DNA from: Alteromonas lipotrueae
Lineage (GTDB): Bacteria; Pseudomonadota; Gammaproteobacteria; Enterobacterales; Alteromonadaceae
NCBI RefSeq assembly: GCF_019249215.1
Contig: NZ_JAESDI010000016.1
Coordinates: 40,618 to 104,617, forward strand
Length of the DNA stretch: 64,000 nt
Reading direction: 5' to 3'
Part shown: one piece after another, positions 37,756 through 49,771 of the stretch
Numbering within the stretch: the first letter of the stretch is position 1
Layout of the letters: every line of letters begins with the position of its first letter
Program-made: the position numbers and the translations under genes
The notes under the pieces: generated by a model
Databases searched by the model: none
What the model saw: only the letters and a program-made list of their open reading frames with translations
Told to the model about the DNA's origin: nothing

Positions 37756-40095
37756 TTAGGCGGTGGCTTCATCTTCTGATAAAGGGCGCTCTTGCTTTGC
37801 AATTAATTTGGCCATAACCAAGTCGTGATGCAATGCAGACATATTAGTCACAAAAATACAGTGTGTATAGCCAGCTTGCATGGTTTCTAATTTATCGTAC
37901 ATTGCCTTATCAAGTTTAGACAGCTGTGCTAAGCGCTTCTTTGTCAGCGGTGTAGTGGCGCCATAACAGCGTATAGCCGTTACATTAGTGGCACTCACTT
38001 GCACTTTATCTTCTTCTAGCTGATTTTGAATTTGTGTGCGTAATTTAGAATAAAGAAAATCGCTTTCTTTTATGTATACCAAGCGATTGTCGCTTTTACG
38101 TACACAATGCACCACAAGATTGTTTTCAACATCGCCTTTAAACATGGCATCAAGCATCATAGATTTAGGCTTAGCCACCGCTTTATCGGCAAAAAAACCA
38201 TGTAATGGAATAATGTTGGCGGTACGTGAAAATGGGTATAAATCGTCAGATGAATCGCTTTGATAAACGGTTTTAAGTCTATCCAGAATATGCCTGTTCA
38301 TTACGCAAAGTACAGCGAGCGAAGGCATATGACGTACTGCTAGCTCCCAAATAAATCGATGGGTTGAGCGTTGAATACGCGCTATATCTCTAATTTTGAA
38401 ATACGCGGAATTTTCCTCAACCATGGCATCAACACTTGCCCCAGCTTTAGATTTTTTTACATCTTCTAAGCATAGGCGTACAACGCCTGACGAAGCGTCA
38501 TAGTGAACAACCTTATATTTCTCGTTTTTAATTTTAAGGTCTGGTACCGATACCCGCACTTCATTTTGCAGTTCAGTGCCTGGTGCAACCATTATCTTCA
38601 TACCACTGGCAGATAAATCGGCAACACGTACATTAATTGAAGATAACAGCCCTACTTTTATCATGGCGACTTTATCGATGATATACCGGGTCTCAGAACG
38701 CCTATCAAGATCATCTTCCATCACAAAATCAATGGACCAGTTGTCGCCCGAAGCCCGCAGCGTTTTCGATAAGGGTTTAAAATCACACTTTTCGCTTAGG
38801 GTTAAATTAGTAAGGTACATAGAGATATCTCGGCAGTACATTACGTGGCTTAACGCAGCAAGATGCTCAAACTCTTTGCTAGGGATATCATGAATAGCGA
38901 ATGCTTTTACTTTGTCTTCACGGCTTAAATCTTCTAAGCGACACTGCGTACAAGTAAACTCCCCACTTTTAACCAGTAGATAAACGATAGCATTGAGCTG
39001 ACCAAGTTCTACAAGTTGGCGATGGGTTGCAGTGATGGTAATTGCACCATTTTTAGTTTTAATGATGCCATGAAAGACAAAAGCTTCATTGTACTTTTTT
39101 AATTCTTGAACCAGATTTTCAAAATGCGCTTTGTCTTGCAGACTCGCCAGTAATTTTTCTGAATTGTTATTATCCACATTCGCTTTAGTAAATAGCGCAA
39201 TAATTGGCTTAAGGGATTTTTGATGGGCAGAAAGAAATACTGGCAACCACGGGCTATTTTCTAAAATACGATCTCGTTCGAGGTCTTGCATTGCCCTTTC
39301 AATTTCTAAGTCTCGCTGCAAAGGCTGTTTATACGACGTGCCTTTAATGTACCGCTTTAAACTATTCAGTAACGTCAGATCTGTTTCTGAAGACATAATG
39401 AAAAACGATTCATACTTACCAAGGTGTTTATTGTACTTTATCGCATCCAGCTCATAGGTAATTTCAGTCGGCTCGGTGGTTAAGCCCATCACTTCTGGTA
39501 TAACGAAGGTAACAATATCACCAGTGGTCGCATTAGGCGGTCGTTTTGTTTCTACAGCAATACCTGTAAAAGAAAGGGAGCTAACCGTACAGTGCCTGCC
39601 CTTTTCAAAATCTACGGAAGACACGGTGAAGTTGGGTCTTACAGCAATGTCATCACCAAAATCTATATCAGTAAATGACTGGCTTTCTACATTAAATGCT
39701 TCAACAATTTTTTTAAATTGATCGCGCTTAATTTGTGTTTGATAAAAATCGGAGTTCATCACCGATTCAAACACACCTACGGTATATCGTTCTTGATATA
39801 AGGCAGTTTCATTTTGAAGGATTTTAGCGCCCACTTTGTCTAAACGCATGGGGATGCCAAAATGTTTGAACTTCATGACAGGGAATTTTGCGAACGCAGA
39901 ATTGTCCGCAGATGCATCAGTTAAAGACGTAAGCCTAACGACTTCCTCTTTAATGATTTTGCGGATATTGCCTGGGAGCCGCTTTGAAAATTTATTAATA
40001 CCTTCCAATAAGCGATTATCTTGCTCATAAGGAATTAAGGCACGAATAAGCGGCTGATACTGCTTTATGATTTGTTGTTCTTCGCCGGCCGACAT
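37756..40095 (-). CDS. Large PilZ-domain protein of unknown function
   Basis: A 779-residue cytoplasmic protein with a clear C-terminal-half PilZ domain: RRSETRYII (the c-di-GMP-binding RxxxR type), then NVRVADLSASGMKIM. A second, weaker PilZ-like region lies around residues 150-260 (HCTVSSLSFTGIAVET). The rest shows no catalytic motif; no GGDEF or EAL is present. It presumably binds c-di-GMP and acts on a partner. It is inserted between ihfB and lapA, breaking the order found in E. coli, and has its own promoter because a terminator ends ihfB. The start at 40095 is chosen over a GTG five codons upstream. Confidence 0.85.
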   Translation of the reverse strand: MSAGEEQQIIKQYQPLIRALIPYEQDNRLLEGINKFSKRLPGNIRKIIKEEVVRLTSLTDASADNSAFAKFPVMKFKHFGIPMRLDKVGAKILQNETALYQERYTVGVFESVMNSDFYQTQIKRDQFKKIVEAFNVESQSFTDIDFGDDIAVRPNFTVSSVDFEKGRHCTVSSLSFTGIAVETKRPPNATTGDIVTFVIPEVMGLTTEPTEITYELDAIKYNKHLGKYESFFIMSSETDLTLLNSLKRYIKGTSYKQPLQRDLEIERAMQDLERDRILENSPWLPVFLSAHQKSLKPIIALFTKANVDNNNSEKLLASLQDKAHFENLVQELKKYNEAFVFHGIIKTKNGAITITATHRQLVELGQLNAIVYLLVKSGEFTCTQCRLEDLSREDKVKAFAIHDIPSKEFEHLAALSHVMYCRDISMYLTNLTLSEKCDFKPLSKTLRASGDNWSIDFVMEDDLDRRSETRYIIDKVAMIKVGLLSSINVRVADLSASGMKIMVAPGTELQNEVRVSVPDLKIKNEKYKVVHYDASSGVVRLCLEDVKKSKAGASVDAMVEENSAYFKIRDIARIQRSTHRFIWELAVRHMPSLAVLCVMNRHILDRLKTVYQSDSSDDLYPFSRTANIIPLHGFFADKAVAKPKSMMLDAMFKGDVENNLVVHCVRKSDNRLVYIKESDFLYSKLRTQIQNQLEEDKVQVSATNVTAIRCYGATTPLTKKRLAQLSKLDKAMYDKLETMQAGYTHCIFVTNMSALHHDLVMAKLIAKQERPLSEDEATA

Positions 40096-40216
40096 TGGTA
40101 CACCATGCACCGTATTTAATTAACTACAATCTATTCAGATTTGAAAATAAAACCTGCATCCAGATATAAATTTAAACTTAAGTAACGAATATACCAAATT
40201 TTTTTTCAATAGATAT

Positions 40217-40246
40217 AAAAAAACCGCAACATGTGCGGTTTTTTTT
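40217..40246 (-). terminator. Intrinsic terminator after ihfB
   Basis: AAACCGCA pairs with TGCGGTTT, with T-runs on both strands, starting 2 nt beyond the ihfB stop. It would isolate ihfB from the PilZ gene downstream. Confidence 0.9.
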
Positions 40247-40248
40247 AT

Positions 40249-40536
40249 TTAAGCTATGGAGGCGTCTACTCTTTCTCGAAGCTCTTTTCCTGGCTTAAAG
40301 TGAGGGACATATTTTCCATCTAACTCTACTGTTTCGCCAGTTTTTGGGTTACGTCCCACGCGCGGAGCGCGGTAATGTAATGAAAAACTGCCGAAGCCTC
40401 GAATTTCAATCCTGTCACCTTTTTGAAGGGTCTGGGCCATCTGTTCGAGAAGTTCTTTAATTGCCAGTTCAAGATCTTTCGCAGGAATTTGACGCGCTTG
40501 ATCCGCGAGCCGTTCAATTAATTCAGACTTGGTCAT
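40249..40536 (-). CDS. ihfB: Integration host factor subunit beta
   Basis: A 95-residue DNA-bending HU/IHF family protein. Family marks include [30 protein letters not shown] and [11 protein letters not shown], with the proline-tipped beta arm (RVGRNPKTG) that intercalates into DNA. Length equals E. coli IhfB (94). It follows rpsA by about 75 nt on the same strand, the conserved arrangement. Confidence 0.98.
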   Translation of the reverse strand: MTKSELIERLADQARQIPAKDLELAIKELLEQMAQTLQKGDRIEIRGFGSFSLHYRAPRVGRNPKTGETVELDGKYVPHFKPGKELRERVDASIA

Positions 40537-40612
40537 ACCAACCTCGTTTCAATATTATCGTTAAACAGCTACTGCGAACAAGGGAGTGCAAGACACTCCC
40601 ACATATAGCTTA

Positions 40613-42283
40613 TTATTCGCCTTTAGCAGCTTTAAATGCTTCTGCCATTGCGCTAGCAAAACCAGCATCTTCTTGCTGATTAACCTTGTCGATAGCTTCT
40701 TTTTCGTCAGCCTGATCTTTTGCTTTCACAGATAGGTTAACGGTGCGGTTTTTACGGTCAACGCCCATAAATTTCGCTTCGATGCTGTCGCCAACGTTAG
40801 CAGCTTCAGTTGCGTCTTCAATACGGTCAACAGATAAATCTGCAACGCGAATGTAGCCATCAACTTCTTCAGAAAGGTTAACTGTAACGCCTTTAGCGTC
40901 AACTTCAGTAACCGTACCTACAACGATAGCACCTTTCTTGTTATCTGTCAGATACTTGTTGAAAGGGTCTTCTTCGATTTGCTTAACGCCAAGAGAGATA
41001 CGCTCACGCTCAGGGTCAACTTGAAGAACAACAGCTGAGATTTCGTCGCCTTTCTTATAGTCACGAACAGCGTCTTCACCAGACTTGTTCCAGCTAATGT
41101 CAGAAAGGTGAACTAGACCGTCGATGCCGCCGTCAAGGCCGATGAAGATACCGAAGTCAGTGATTGACTTGATCTTACCAGACACTTTGTCACCTTTTTC
41201 GTGTGACTTAGCGAAAGTTTCCCAAGGGTTGTCGATGCACTGTTTAAGGCCTAGAGAAATACGACGACGTTCTTCGTCGATTTCAAGAACCATAACGTCA
41301 ACTGTGTCACCTAGGTTAACAACCTTAGATGGGTGGATGTTCTTGTTAGTCCAATCCATTTCAGAAACGTGTACAAGACCTTCAACGCCGTCTTCGATTT
41401 CAACGAAGCAGCCGTAATCGGTAAGATTCGTAACCTGACCAGAGATCTTAGTACCTTCTGGGTAACGTGAAGCAATTTCTTGCCATGGATCGTTGCCCAT
41501 TTGCTTCATGCCAAGAGAAACACGTTGCTTCTCTTTATCGAACTTAAGTACTTTAACGTTGATTTCGTCACCAACATTTACGATTTCACTTGGGTGCTTA
41601 ACGCGCTTCCAAGCCATATCGGTAATGTGTAGTAGACCGTCTACGCCACCAAGGTCAACGAATGCTCCGTAATCAGTAAGGTTCTTAACGATACCTTTGA
41701 TTTCGTGGCCTTCTTCAAGGTTAGCAAGAAGAGATTCGCGCTCTGCGCTGCTTTCTGCTTCAATAACGGCACGACGTGAAACAACAACGTTGTTACGCTT
41801 AGCGTCAAGTTTGATAACTTTAAATTCTAGCTCTTTGCCTTCAAGGTGAGTTGTGTCACGTACTGGACGTACATCAACCAATGAACCAGGAAGGAAAGCG
41901 CGCACTGTGTTAACTTCAACAGTGAAACCGCCTTTAACTTTACCGTTGATAATACCTTTAATGGTAACTTTATCATCGTAAGCTTTTTCCAGCTCAACCC
42001 ACGCTTCGTGACGCTTCGCTTTTTCGCGAGAAAGGATTGTTTCACCGAAACCATCTTCTACTGCGTCTAGAGCTACATCTACTTCGTCACCGATAGCGAT
42101 TTCAAGCTCGCCTTCAGCGTTTTTAAATTGGTCAGCTGGGATAGCACTTTCTGATTTCAAGCCTGCATCAACAAGAACGATGTCTTTGTCGATAGAAACT
42201 ACAGTACCTTTTACAATTGAACCTGGACGTGTTTCTAGTTCTTGTAAGCTTTCTTCAAAAAGTTGTGCAAAATTTTCAGTCAT
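40613..42283 (-). CDS. rpsA: 30S ribosomal protein S1
   Basis: S1 binds mRNA leaders and helps the ribosome start on weakly marked messages. With the ATG at 42283 the protein is 556 residues, almost exactly the usual size, and contains six S1 OB-fold repeats (for example [41 protein letters not shown] and [21 protein letters not shown]). An upstream start would add 13 residues. No Shine-Dalgarno is seen before the ATG (AAACCTTATG), as for E. coli rpsA, where S1 itself represses and aids its own translation. It lies between cmk and ihfB. Confidence 0.97.
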   Translation of the reverse strand: MTENFAQLFEESLQELETRPGSIVKGTVVSIDKDIVLVDAGLKSESAIPADQFKNAEGELEIAIGDEVDVALDAVEDGFGETILSREKAKRHEAWVELEKAYDDKVTIKGIINGKVKGGFTVEVNTVRAFLPGSLVDVRPVRDTTHLEGKELEFKVIKLDAKRNNVVVSRRAVIEAESSAERESLLANLEEGHEIKGIVKNLTDYGAFVDLGGVDGLLHITDMAWKRVKHPSEIVNVGDEINVKVLKFDKEKQRVSLGMKQMGNDPWQEIASRYPEGTKISGQVTNLTDYGCFVEIEDGVEGLVHVSEMDWTNKNIHPSKVVNLGDTVDVMVLEIDEERRRISLGLKQCIDNPWETFAKSHEKGDKVSGKIKSITDFGIFIGLDGGIDGLVHLSDISWNKSGEDAVRDYKKGDEISAVVLQVDPERERISLGVKQIEEDPFNKYLTDNKKGAIVVGTVTEVDAKGVTVNLSEEVDGYIRVADLSVDRIEDATEAANVGDSIEAKFMGVDRKNRTVNLSVKAKDQADEKEAIDKVNQQEDAGFASAMAEAFKAAKGE

Positions 42284-42404
42284 AAGGTTTAAATTAACTT
42301 TAAGTTGATATCCACGCTTCAAATCCGGATAACGTGGGGTTATTAGTAAAAGCCGCCACTCCCTGTGGTAGCACTGCTTTGAATATCTTAAAAACTCACC
42401 TTAC

Positions 42405-43076
42405 TTAAAGGCGCGAATTGATGATATCCATCGCTTTTTCAAAGACTTGGTCTATATCCAAGTCCGTTGAGTCTATAATTACCGCATCTTGAGCCGGTAC
42501 CAATGGCGCCACTGAACGTTGTGTATCTCGCTCATCTCTGGCCTTGATATCGGTTAAAAGGCGCGCAATATTAACATCCATACCTTTAGCTTTCAACTGG
42601 CTATAGCGACGTTCAGCACGGGCTTCGGCGCTAGCGGTAAGAAATATCTTCACTTTTGCGTCGGGGAAAACCACTGTACCCATGTCTCGACCGTCGGCGA
42701 CAAGGCCAGGATCTTGTTGAAAAGCACGTTGACGTCGAAGCAAAGCTTCACGAACGCGAGGTAACGCGGCAACCTTCGATGCAACACTACCCACTTCTTC
42801 AGTACGAATGTCGTCAGTTACGTCTTCACCTTCCAAAATGACACGTGTGGTGTCTTTGTCAGTTTCAAAACTTACATCAAGACCCGTTGCTAACGGAACA
42901 ACACATTCTTCATCGTCGCACGGTAAGTCGTGGTGTAGAGCTGCGACAGCCAGAACACGATAAATCGCGCCGCTATCTAAAAAGTGCCATCCAAGCTTCT
43001 TTGCGAGTAAGCTACTTAACGTTCCCTTACCTGCACCGCTGGGACCGTCAACCGTGACTACGGGTGTAGAATGCAT
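42405..43076 (-). CDS. cmk: Cytidylate kinase
   Basis: Phosphorylates CMP and dCMP. The 223-residue protein starts [21 protein letters not shown] with a P-loop (GPSGAGKGT) and has the CMP-specific [11 protein letters not shown] and the LID region [11 protein letters not shown] use the ATG at 43076, which has GGAG upstream; a start 14 codons further up lacks family similarity. It lies upstream of rpsA and downstream of aroA, the conserved order. Confidence 0.96.
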   Translation of the reverse strand: MHSTPVVTVDGPSGAGKGTLSSLLAKKLGWHFLDSGAIYRVLAVAALHHDLPCDDEECVVPLATGLDVSFETDKDTTRVILEGEDVTDDIRTEEVGSVASKVAALPRVREALLRRQRAFQQDPGLVADGRDMGTVVFPDAKVKIFLTASAEARAERRYSQLKAKGMDVNIARLLTDIKARDERDTQRSVAPLVPAQDAVIIDSTDLDIDQVFEKAMDIINSRL

Positions 43077-43233
43077 ACCTGCTCCAGAATTTATAAAATA
43101 CGTAAAAATCGCGCGCAATTATACGCGTTAAGTAGAGATAAGCAATGCCATCGAGCGTTGATGGCATTGTACATAAGGCTAAATTTCGTTTTAAAAATAA
43201 TACGCTATAAACGAAATAAGGTCTTTTTTCAGA

Positions 43234-44514
43234 CTAAGAATAGAGTGTGGCAAACCGTGTGAAGTAATCAGGGAAGGTTTTGCGGGTACAACCTGGGTCG
43301 TTAATGGTTACCGGCGTATCACTGAGTGCTACTAACGAAAAGCACATGGCAATGCGATGATCGTTATAGGTATCAATGGCAGCATGCTTTAACGTATCCG
43401 TTGGCCATACTTTAATATAGTCATGCCCTTCTTCTACTTCTGCACCCAACTTTCTAAGCTCAGTGGCCATGGCGTTTAAACGGTCAGTCTCTTTTACTCG
43501 CCAGTTGTAGATGTTAGTAATACTGGTTGGCCCTTGTGCAAATAGCGCAGTAGTGGCAATGGTCATGGCCGCATCAGGAATATGGTTCATATCCATGTCT
43601 ACACCCTTAAGTGGAGCCCCTGTTACTTCCACATATTCATCATGCCAAGTGATTTTAGCGCCCATGGCTTCAAGCACATCGGCAAAGCGAATATCACCTT
43701 GGATGCTATTTTTACCAATTCCGGTTACGCGTACCGTTCCGCCTTTAATGGCGCCGGCTGCAAGGAAGTAAGAAGCCGATGAAGCATCACCTTCCACCAT
43801 AAATTTACCTGGCGAACGATATGATTGCCCTGCACTAATGGTGAATGTTTGATAGTTATCATTGTTCACTTCAACACCAAACTTCGCCATGGTATCTAGG
43901 GTAATATCGATATACGGTTTTGACACTAATTCGCCTTTAATACGAATGGTCACTTCACCAGTAAACAACGGTGCAGACATTAATAGTGCAGTCAAAAATT
44001 GACTCGACACACTACCGTCTACTTCCATTTCACCGCCGGATAACGTCTTACCCTTAATTTGTAGCGGAGGAAAACCGTCGTTTTTAAGGTATTCAATTTC
44101 CGCGTTACCCATGCGTAATGCATCAACCAAATCGCCTATAGGGCGCTCTTCCATGCGCGGCTCACCGGTAAGTACGACTTCTACCTTACTTGCAGCGAGT
44201 GCAGCGCATAGTGGGCGCATTGCCGTACCTGCATTACCTAAGAAAAGTTCTAATGGCTCGGCAACTGAAAACGCCCCGCCGTTACCCACTACTTTACAGC
44301 GAGTTTTATCTTCACTAAGTGAATAAGTAACGCCAAGTTTGGTTAGCGCATTTAGCATATGCTCAATATCTTCACTATCAAGCAAGTTTGTTAGTTCGGT
44401 TTCGCCTTCAGCTAATGCAGCAAGCAGTAATGCTCGGTTCGACAGGCTTTTAGACCCAGGAACGTTTACTTCCCCTGATACTTTGCTAATAGGTTCTAAT
44501 GTTAACTGTTCCAT
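43234..44514 (-). CDS. aroA: 3-phosphoshikimate 1-carboxyvinyltransferase (EPSP synthase)
   Basis: Sixth step of the shikimate pathway, joining shikimate-3-phosphate and phosphoenolpyruvate. The 426-residue protein has the family signatures [70 protein letters not shown] and [13 protein letters not shown]. The glycine of the class I glyphosate-binding site (GNAGTAMRP) is unaltered, so it appears glyphosate-sensitive. It starts 2 nt after the serC stop; the serC-aroA pair is a classic mixed-function operon. Confidence 0.98.
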   Translation of the reverse strand: MEQLTLEPISKVSGEVNVPGSKSLSNRALLLAALAEGETELTNLLDSEDIEHMLNALTKLGVTYSLSEDKTRCKVVGNGGAFSVAEPLELFLGNAGTAMRPLCAALAASKVEVVLTGEPRMEERPIGDLVDALRMGNAEIEYLKNDGFPPLQIKGKTLSGGEMEVDGSVSSQFLTALLMSAPLFTGEVTIRIKGELVSKPYIDITLDTMAKFGVEVNNDNYQTFTISAGQSYRSPGKFMVEGDASSASYFLAAGAIKGGTVRVTGIGKNSIQGDIRFADVLEAMGAKITWHDEYVEVTGAPLKGVDMDMNHIPDAAMTIATTALFAQGPTSITNIYNWRVKETDRLNAMATELRKLGAEVEEGHDYIKVWPTDTLKHAAIDTYNDHRIAMCFSLVALSDTPVTINDPGCTRKTFPDYFTRFATLYS

Positions 44515-44516
44515 GA

Positions 44517-45602
44517 CTACCCGTTTACTCGTTCAAATTCACGCATAAATTCTACTAACGCCATCACCCCTTCAACGGGCATAGCGTTATAAATGCTGGC
44601 ACGCATTCCGCCTACAGAGCGATGACCTTTTAATGCCATTAAACCAGCATCTTGTGCTTGGCTTAAAAATAGTGCATCTAATTCTGGGTTAGCCAACTGA
44701 AACGGCACATTCATTTTAGAACGATTGTCTGGGTGTACTTGGCTACCATAAAAATCAGAAGTGTCGATTGCAGAATACAACAATGATGCTTTTTCGCTGT
44801 TGCGTTTTGCCATAGCATCAACGCCGCCCATCTCTTTGAGCCACTCAAACACTAACCCCGCCAAATACCACGAGAACGTGGGCGGCGTGTTATACATAGA
44901 ATCAGCTTTAGCGGCTAATGCGTAGTCGAAAATTGACGGTGTTTCTTTGCGGGCTTTGCCCACTAAGTCTTCACGAACAATCACTACCGACAAACCACTT
45001 GGGCCTATATTTTTCTGCGCACCGGCGTAAATAAGACCGTGTTTAGCAACATCAACAGGCTGAGACAAAATAGTAGAAGACATATCAGAAACCAGCGGTA
45101 CATCGCCAGACTCTGGTAACCAATCGTAGGCGATACCGTCAACGGTTTCATTCGGGCAGAAATGATAATACGCTGCAGATTGATCTACATTGGCCAGTGA
45201 GGGTTGCGGCATGTAATGCAAACCCTCTTTTTTAGAAAGCTCGCCTACCACTACAGCATTATTGTATTTCGCAGCTTCACTCACCGCACCATCAGACCAA
45301 GACCCACTGACTAAGTGAAGACTGGTGTCTGAAGCAGACGATAAATTAAGGGGAACCGCTGCAAATTGACCACGTCCACCGCCATGGGTGAAAAGAACAT
45401 GATAATTTTTAGGAACCGAGAGTAATTCGCGCAAATCTTGTTCAGCTTTGGCTGCTATCTCGATGAAATCTTTTCCGCGGTGACTGACTTCCATTACCGA
45501 GCAACCTGAGTCGCGCCAGTTAGTAAATTCAGCTTGTGCTTTTTGCATTACGGCTTCAGGCAACTTTGCCGGGCCAGCGCTAAAATTGAAAACCTCTTTC
45601 AT
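44517..45602 (-). CDS. serC: Phosphoserine aminotransferase
   Basis: PLP enzyme that makes phosphoserine for serine synthesis and also serves vitamin B6 biosynthesis. With the ATG at 45602 the protein is 361 residues (E. coli 362) and starts [18 protein letters not shown]. The Schiff-base lysine is in [18 protein letters not shown], and [17 protein letters not shown] and [16 protein letters not shown] motifs are conserved. A GTG five codons upstream has an AGGTG but adds an unconserved extension. It sits between gyrA and aroA as in enterics. Confidence 0.96.
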   Translation of the reverse strand: MKEVFNFSAGPAKLPEAVMQKAQAEFTNWRDSGCSVMEVSHRGKDFIEIAAKAEQDLRELLSVPKNYHVLFTHGGGRGQFAAVPLNLSSASDTSLHLVSGSWSDGAVSEAAKYNNAVVVGELSKKEGLHYMPQPSLANVDQSAAYYHFCPNETVDGIAYDWLPESGDVPLVSDMSSTILSQPVDVAKHGLIYAGAQKNIGPSGLSVVIVREDLVGKARKETPSIFDYALAAKADSMYNTPPTFSWYLAGLVFEWLKEMGGVDAMAKRNSEKASLLYSAIDTSDFYGSQVHPDNRSKMNVPFQLANPELDALFLSQAQDAGLMALKGHRSVGGMRASIYNAMPVEGVMALVEFMREFERVNG

Positions 45603-45627
45603 TGCGTTTTTCAACACCTATAAAATA

Positions 45628-45693
45628 ACAAGCGGCCTAAGCCGCTTGTAATAAAGAACACCGATAACTGCCCGCTTTTAAATTAAGCGGGCA
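45628..45693 (-). terminator. Two hairpins between gyrA and serC
   Basis: The stem at 45669-45693 (TGCCCGCTT/AAGCGGGCA) lies right after the gyrA stop. A second perfect stem at 45628-45649 (ACAAGCGGC/GCCGCTTGT) is followed on the minus strand by TATTTTA. The second hairpin looks like the working terminator. Confidence 0.75.
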
Positions 45694-45698
45694 ATACC

Positions 45699-48395
45699 CT
45701 ACTCTTCTGTCGTTGAGCTGTCGCCGTCTTGTGCAGCGTTTTCTTCTTGCTCAATAGGTTCTTCTATAGCGATTGGATTGCCATCTTCATCTAACTCTAG
45801 CAATTCTTCTACTACTTCTTCTATACGTTGTAAGCCAACAACGTGTTCGTTCTCAACAGTACGGATTAAGCGAACACCTTGGGTATTTCTACCTACCACT
45901 GATACTTCACCAACGCGGGTACGTACTAAAGTACCTTGGTCAGAAATAAGCATGATTTCATTGGCTTCATCAACTTGAACCGCGCCAACCACTTTACCAT
46001 TACGCTCAGAAACCTTAATCGATACTACACCTTGTGTAGCACGGCTCTTCGCTGGGTAATCTTCTAGCGGTGTACGTTTACCAAAACCGTTCTCTGTGGC
46101 AGTAAGGATAGGACCATCACCACGAGGTACAATTAGGGACACAACGCGTTGGTCGTCTTGTAATCTGATACCACGAACACCGGTAGCGGTACGACCCATT
46201 GGACGTAGTGCTAATAGTTCTTCGCCAGTTTCAGGATCTAATTTAACGTTACCTGTTTCGCTGTCACGCAGTTTTTCGTTAAAGCGAACCACTTTACCCG
46301 CGTCTGAGAACAACATAATGTCGTCATCACCATGGGTAATGTCAACACCAATTAGTTCATCACCTTCGTTCAAGTTAACAGCAATGATACCACTTGAACG
46401 TGGCCGTGAATAAAGGCTTAAATCGGTTTTCTTCACCGTACCGTTAGCCGTCGCCATTAATACAAACTTACCTTCTTCAAATTCTTTGATAGGTAGAATT
46501 GCAGTAATACGCTCGTTATCTTCTAAAGGAAGAATGTTCACAATTGGACGACCACGCGCGTTACGGCTCGCTAACGGCAATTGATACACTTTCAACCAGT
46601 ACAAACGGCCACGGGTTGAGAAGCAAAGTATGTGGTCATGAGTATTCGCAACGAGTAGCTTCTCTATGAAATCTTCATTCTTCATCTTGGTAGCGGATTT
46701 ACCACGGCCACCACGACGCTGAGATTCATAATCATTAAGTTTTTGATACTTCACATAGCCTTCACGAGACAAGGTAACTACAACGTCTTCTTGTTCGATT
46801 AAGTCTTCAATATCAATATCGTGACTAGCAGCAGTAATTTCAGTACGGCGCGCGTCACCAAATTCGTCACGAATTTTCTCAAGTTCTTCTTCAATCACTT
46901 CCATTAATCGCTCTGGGCTATTAAGGATGTGAAGTAGTTCAGCGATAACGTCTAGAAGCTGTTTATATTCTTCAAGAATTTTTTCGTGCTCAAGACCAGT
47001 TAGTCTGTGCAAGCGAAGGTCTAGAATAGCTTGTGCTTGTTGTTCGGTAAGGAAGTATTGTCCGTCACGAATACCAAATTCAGGCATTAACCAATCTGGG
47101 CGTGCAGCATCATCACCAGCACGTTCAAGCATTTGCGAAACATCGCCTAAATCCCACCCTTGTGCGACTAATGCTTTTTTCGCATCAGCAGGGCCAGGTG
47201 AGGCTTTAATTAGCTCAATAATTGGGTCGATGTTGGCTAGCGCAATGGCTAAACCTTCAAGGATGTGTGCACGGTCACGAGCTTTACGTAGTTCAAATAC
47301 CGTTCTGCGGGTAACGACTTCACGGCGATGCAGAATAAAGGCTTCTAAGGTCTCTTTTAAGTTAAAGACTTTAGGCTGGCCGTTATCTAACGCAACCATG
47401 TTAATACCGAATACCGTTTGTAACTGCGTATTGGCATATAAATGGTTAAGCAGTACTTCTGCTGATTCGTTACGTTTTACTTCAACAACAATACGCATAC
47501 CGTCTTTATCAGACTCGTCACGTAGTGCAGAAATACCTTCGATACGTTTTTCTTTAACTAGCTCAGCAATTTTTTCAATAAGGCGAGCTTTGTTAACCTG
47601 GTACGGAATTTCATTAATGATAATGGTTTCTTTACCGTTATCTTCCGTTTCAATTTCCGCTTTGGCGCGCATGTATATTTTGCCGCGACCGGTACGGTAA
47701 GCGTCATCAATACCTTTACGACCACTGATCATAGCGGCAGTAGGGAAATCAGGACCAGGGATATGAAGCATTAAGTCATCAATCGTAATTGATGGGTCTT
47801 TAATAAGGGCAATACAGCCGTTGATAACTTCAGTTAAGTTATGTGGCGGAATGTTAGTTGCCATACCTACCGCGATACCAGAAGAACCGTTTACCAGTAA
47901 GTTAGGAACCTTAGTAGGTAACACTTCTGGAATGTGTTCAGTGCCATCGTAGTTAGGTACGAAGTCGACGGTTTCTTTATCGAGGTCGGCAAGAAGTTCG
48001 TGGGCAATTTTTGCCATACGTATTTCGGTGTAACGCATCGCAGCGGCTGAATCGCCATCTACCGAACCAAAGTTACCTTGGCCGTCTACCAACATATAGC
48101 GAAGTGAGAATGGCTGGGCCATACGTACAATAGTATCGTATACCGCAGAATCACCATGTGGGTGATACTTACCAATTACATCACCTACCACACGGGCAGA
48201 TTTCTTGTATGGTTTGTTGAAGTCGTTTTTCAGTTCGTTCATTGCGAACAGCACACGGCGGTGTACAGGCTTCAAACCATCTCTCACGTCAGGCAATGCT
48301 CGCCCGACAATAACGCTCATCGCGTAATCGAGATAGGAGTTCTTTAACTCTTCCTCAATATTAACGGGGAGGATTTCGTTAGCGTTATCAGACAT
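45699..48395 (-). CDS. gyrA: DNA gyrase subunit A
   Basis: GyrA forms the DNA cleavage-reunion core of gyrase. The 898-residue protein has the catalytic Tyr122 ([11 protein letters not shown]) and the quinolone-determining region [17 protein letters not shown] with Ser83 and Asp87, the drug-sensitive states. The C-terminal beta-pinwheel contains the GyrA box ([10 protein letters not shown]), needed to wrap DNA, and an acidic tail ([22 protein letters not shown]). It is divergent from ubiG and upstream of serC, as in enterics. Confidence 0.98.
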   Translation of the reverse strand: MSDNANEILPVNIEEELKNSYLDYAMSVIVGRALPDVRDGLKPVHRRVLFAMNELKNDFNKPYKKSARVVGDVIGKYHPHGDSAVYDTIVRMAQPFSLRYMLVDGQGNFGSVDGDSAAAMRYTEIRMAKIAHELLADLDKETVDFVPNYDGTEHIPEVLPTKVPNLLVNGSSGIAVGMATNIPPHNLTEVINGCIALIKDPSITIDDLMLHIPGPDFPTAAMISGRKGIDDAYRTGRGKIYMRAKAEIETEDNGKETIIINEIPYQVNKARLIEKIAELVKEKRIEGISALRDESDKDGMRIVVEVKRNESAEVLLNHLYANTQLQTVFGINMVALDNGQPKVFNLKETLEAFILHRREVVTRRTVFELRKARDRAHILEGLAIALANIDPIIELIKASPGPADAKKALVAQGWDLGDVSQMLERAGDDAARPDWLMPEFGIRDGQYFLTEQQAQAILDLRLHRLTGLEHEKILEEYKQLLDVIAELLHILNSPERLMEVIEEELEKIRDEFGDARRTEITAASHDIDIEDLIEQEDVVVTLSREGYVKYQKLNDYESQRRGGRGKSATKMKNEDFIEKLLVANTHDHILCFSTRGRLYWLKVYQLPLASRNARGRPIVNILPLEDNERITAILPIKEFEEGKFVLMATANGTVKKTDLSLYSRPRSSGIIAVNLNEGDELIGVDITHGDDDIMLFSDAGKVVRFNEKLRDSETGNVKLDPETGEELLALRPMGRTATGVRGIRLQDDQRVVSLIVPRGDGPILTATENGFGKRTPLEDYPAKSRATQGVVSIKVSERNGKVVGAVQVDEANEIMLISDQGTLVRTRVGEVSVVGRNTQGVRLIRTVENEHVVGLQRIEEVVEELLELDEDGNPIAIEEPIEQEENAAQDGDSSTTEE

Positions 48396-48819
48396 AAACT
48401 GCTTAATCCCTTTTTTTCGGTTTGTTCTGCATTATCTATCTAGCTCAATCTACACAATATAGAGAAGCAAACGATAGATTTGCATTGTTATTATGGGCTC
48501 ATAATCTTGCTTCGAGTGTAACACTTGATGACACATTTATGTAGCGCTTAATTGCCCTTCCTTACGTACTCGTTAACAAGCGATTATTTTTCGTTCAAGC
48601 AGGCACTCGAAACTGCATTCAAGTGCCAAAAACGATGCCTTAACGCTGGTTTTGCGTTATGTTATTGCTCTTATATAGGCAGTGTTTAATTAATCGCAGA
48701 TATCTTCTATCTGTCGAGCGGCATCAGTCATGTGCGTTCTTTTGCAAAATCGGTATATAAAAATCGATGCTATAAATTAGTGCAAAACAATAAGCAGGCG
48801 CAGAAAGGAAAAAATATAA
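48396..48819. other. Divergent promoter region between gyrA and ubiG
   Basis: About 420 nt without a gene. Promoters for gyrA (minus) and ubiG (plus) must lie here. I see no strong hairpin, repeat or recognised RNA. Confidence 0.6.
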
Positions 48820-49524
48820 ATGACAAACGTTGATGAGCAGGAAATTGATAAGTTTTCAGAGTTAGCCTCACGGTGGTGGGATCCTGAAAGTGAGTTCAAA
48901 CCCCTACATTTAATTAACCCACTTCGTTTAGATTTTATTAACCAACACAGCAATGGCTTGTTTAACAAGAAAGTGGTCGATATTGGTTGTGGTGGCGGCA
49001 TATTGGCTGAGTCTATGGCGAAAGCCGGTGCTGAAGTTGTTGGGCTCGATATGGCAAGTGCGTCTTTAGAAATTGCCAAGCTTCACGGTTTAGAGTCGGG
49101 CATCAATGTTGACTACCACTGTGTTACCGCTGAATCCTTCGCAGACAGTCATGCAGGCGAGTTCGATGTAGTGACTTGTATGGAAATGCTTGAACATGTT
49201 CCCGACCCTGCTTCGGTAGTGCGGGCTTGCGCTAAATTAGTTAAGCCTGGTGGCCATGTTTTCTTCTCTACATTAAACCGAAATATAAAGTCTTATTTGA
49301 TGGGGATCGTTGGGGCTGAGTATTTATTAAAGCTGGTGCCAAAAGGCACTCACGATCATTCTCGATTCATTAAACCTTCTGAACTTATGCAGATGACAGA
49401 TGATGCCGGTTTGCTACCACGAGATATGACCGGCTTACATATGGACCCTGTTTCCCAGGGCTTTTATCTTTCTGACCGCAATGTAGACGTTAACTACCTA
49501 CTATATACGGTGTCGCAAGATTAA
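48820..49524 (+). CDS. ubiG: Ubiquinone O-methyltransferase UbiG
   Basis: UbiG performs both O-methylations of ubiquinone synthesis. The 234-residue class I SAM methyltransferase has motif [17 protein letters not shown] (about residues 50-66), an acidic loop GLDMA, and the family features [23 protein letters not shown] and RFIKPSEL. Length fits the family. Its position divergent to gyrA and upstream of nrdAB matches E. coli. Confidence 0.97.
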   Translation: MTNVDEQEIDKFSELASRWWDPESEFKPLHLINPLRLDFINQHSNGLFNKKVVDIGCGGGILAESMAKAGAEVVGLDMASASLEIAKLHGLESGINVDYHCVTAESFADSHAGEFDVVTCMEMLEHVPDPASVVRACAKLVKPGGHVFFSTLNRNIKSYLMGIVGAEYLLKLVPKGTHDHSRFIKPSELMQMTDDAGLLPRDMTGLHMDPVSQGFYLSDRNVDVNYLLYTVSQD

Positions 49525-49727
49525 TTAGCACTACATATTGGGGCTTGATGATAATTTCAACACCACATATCGTGTTTAGGTGTTAAGTACGATATTAAGT
49601 TAAATTATTTTAAGCCTCGATCATTTTTTCGAATAGTACTTGCAATCAGTATATTTAAGGCTTGTAGAAAGCTAAAAAGTTAGTCACTACTAACCTAAAA
49701 TCCGTGCCAGTTTAAGTGGTCGTTTAA

Positions 49728-49743
49728 GCACCAGATATTGGGT
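49728..49743 (+). promoter_or_regulatory. NrdR box 1
   Basis: GCACCAGATATTGGGT fits the 16-nt NrdR consensus (ACACWATATATWGTGT-like) at most positions. A matching box starts exactly 32 nt downstream. Confidence 0.65.
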
Positions 49744-49771
49744 TGCATTGTGAGGCAAACCTCACTATCTT
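49743..49771 (+). promoter_or_regulatory. Candidate sigma-70 promoter of nrdAB
   Basis: TTGCAT (49743-49748) and TATCTT (49766-49771) are 17 nt apart, lying between and over the two NrdR boxes. This implies a leader of about 300 nt before nrdA. Confidence 0.45.

Noticed and set aside
47230..47700. 156-residue frame opposite gyrA
   Set aside because: Antisense shadow of gyrA with low-complexity Ser/Arg composition.
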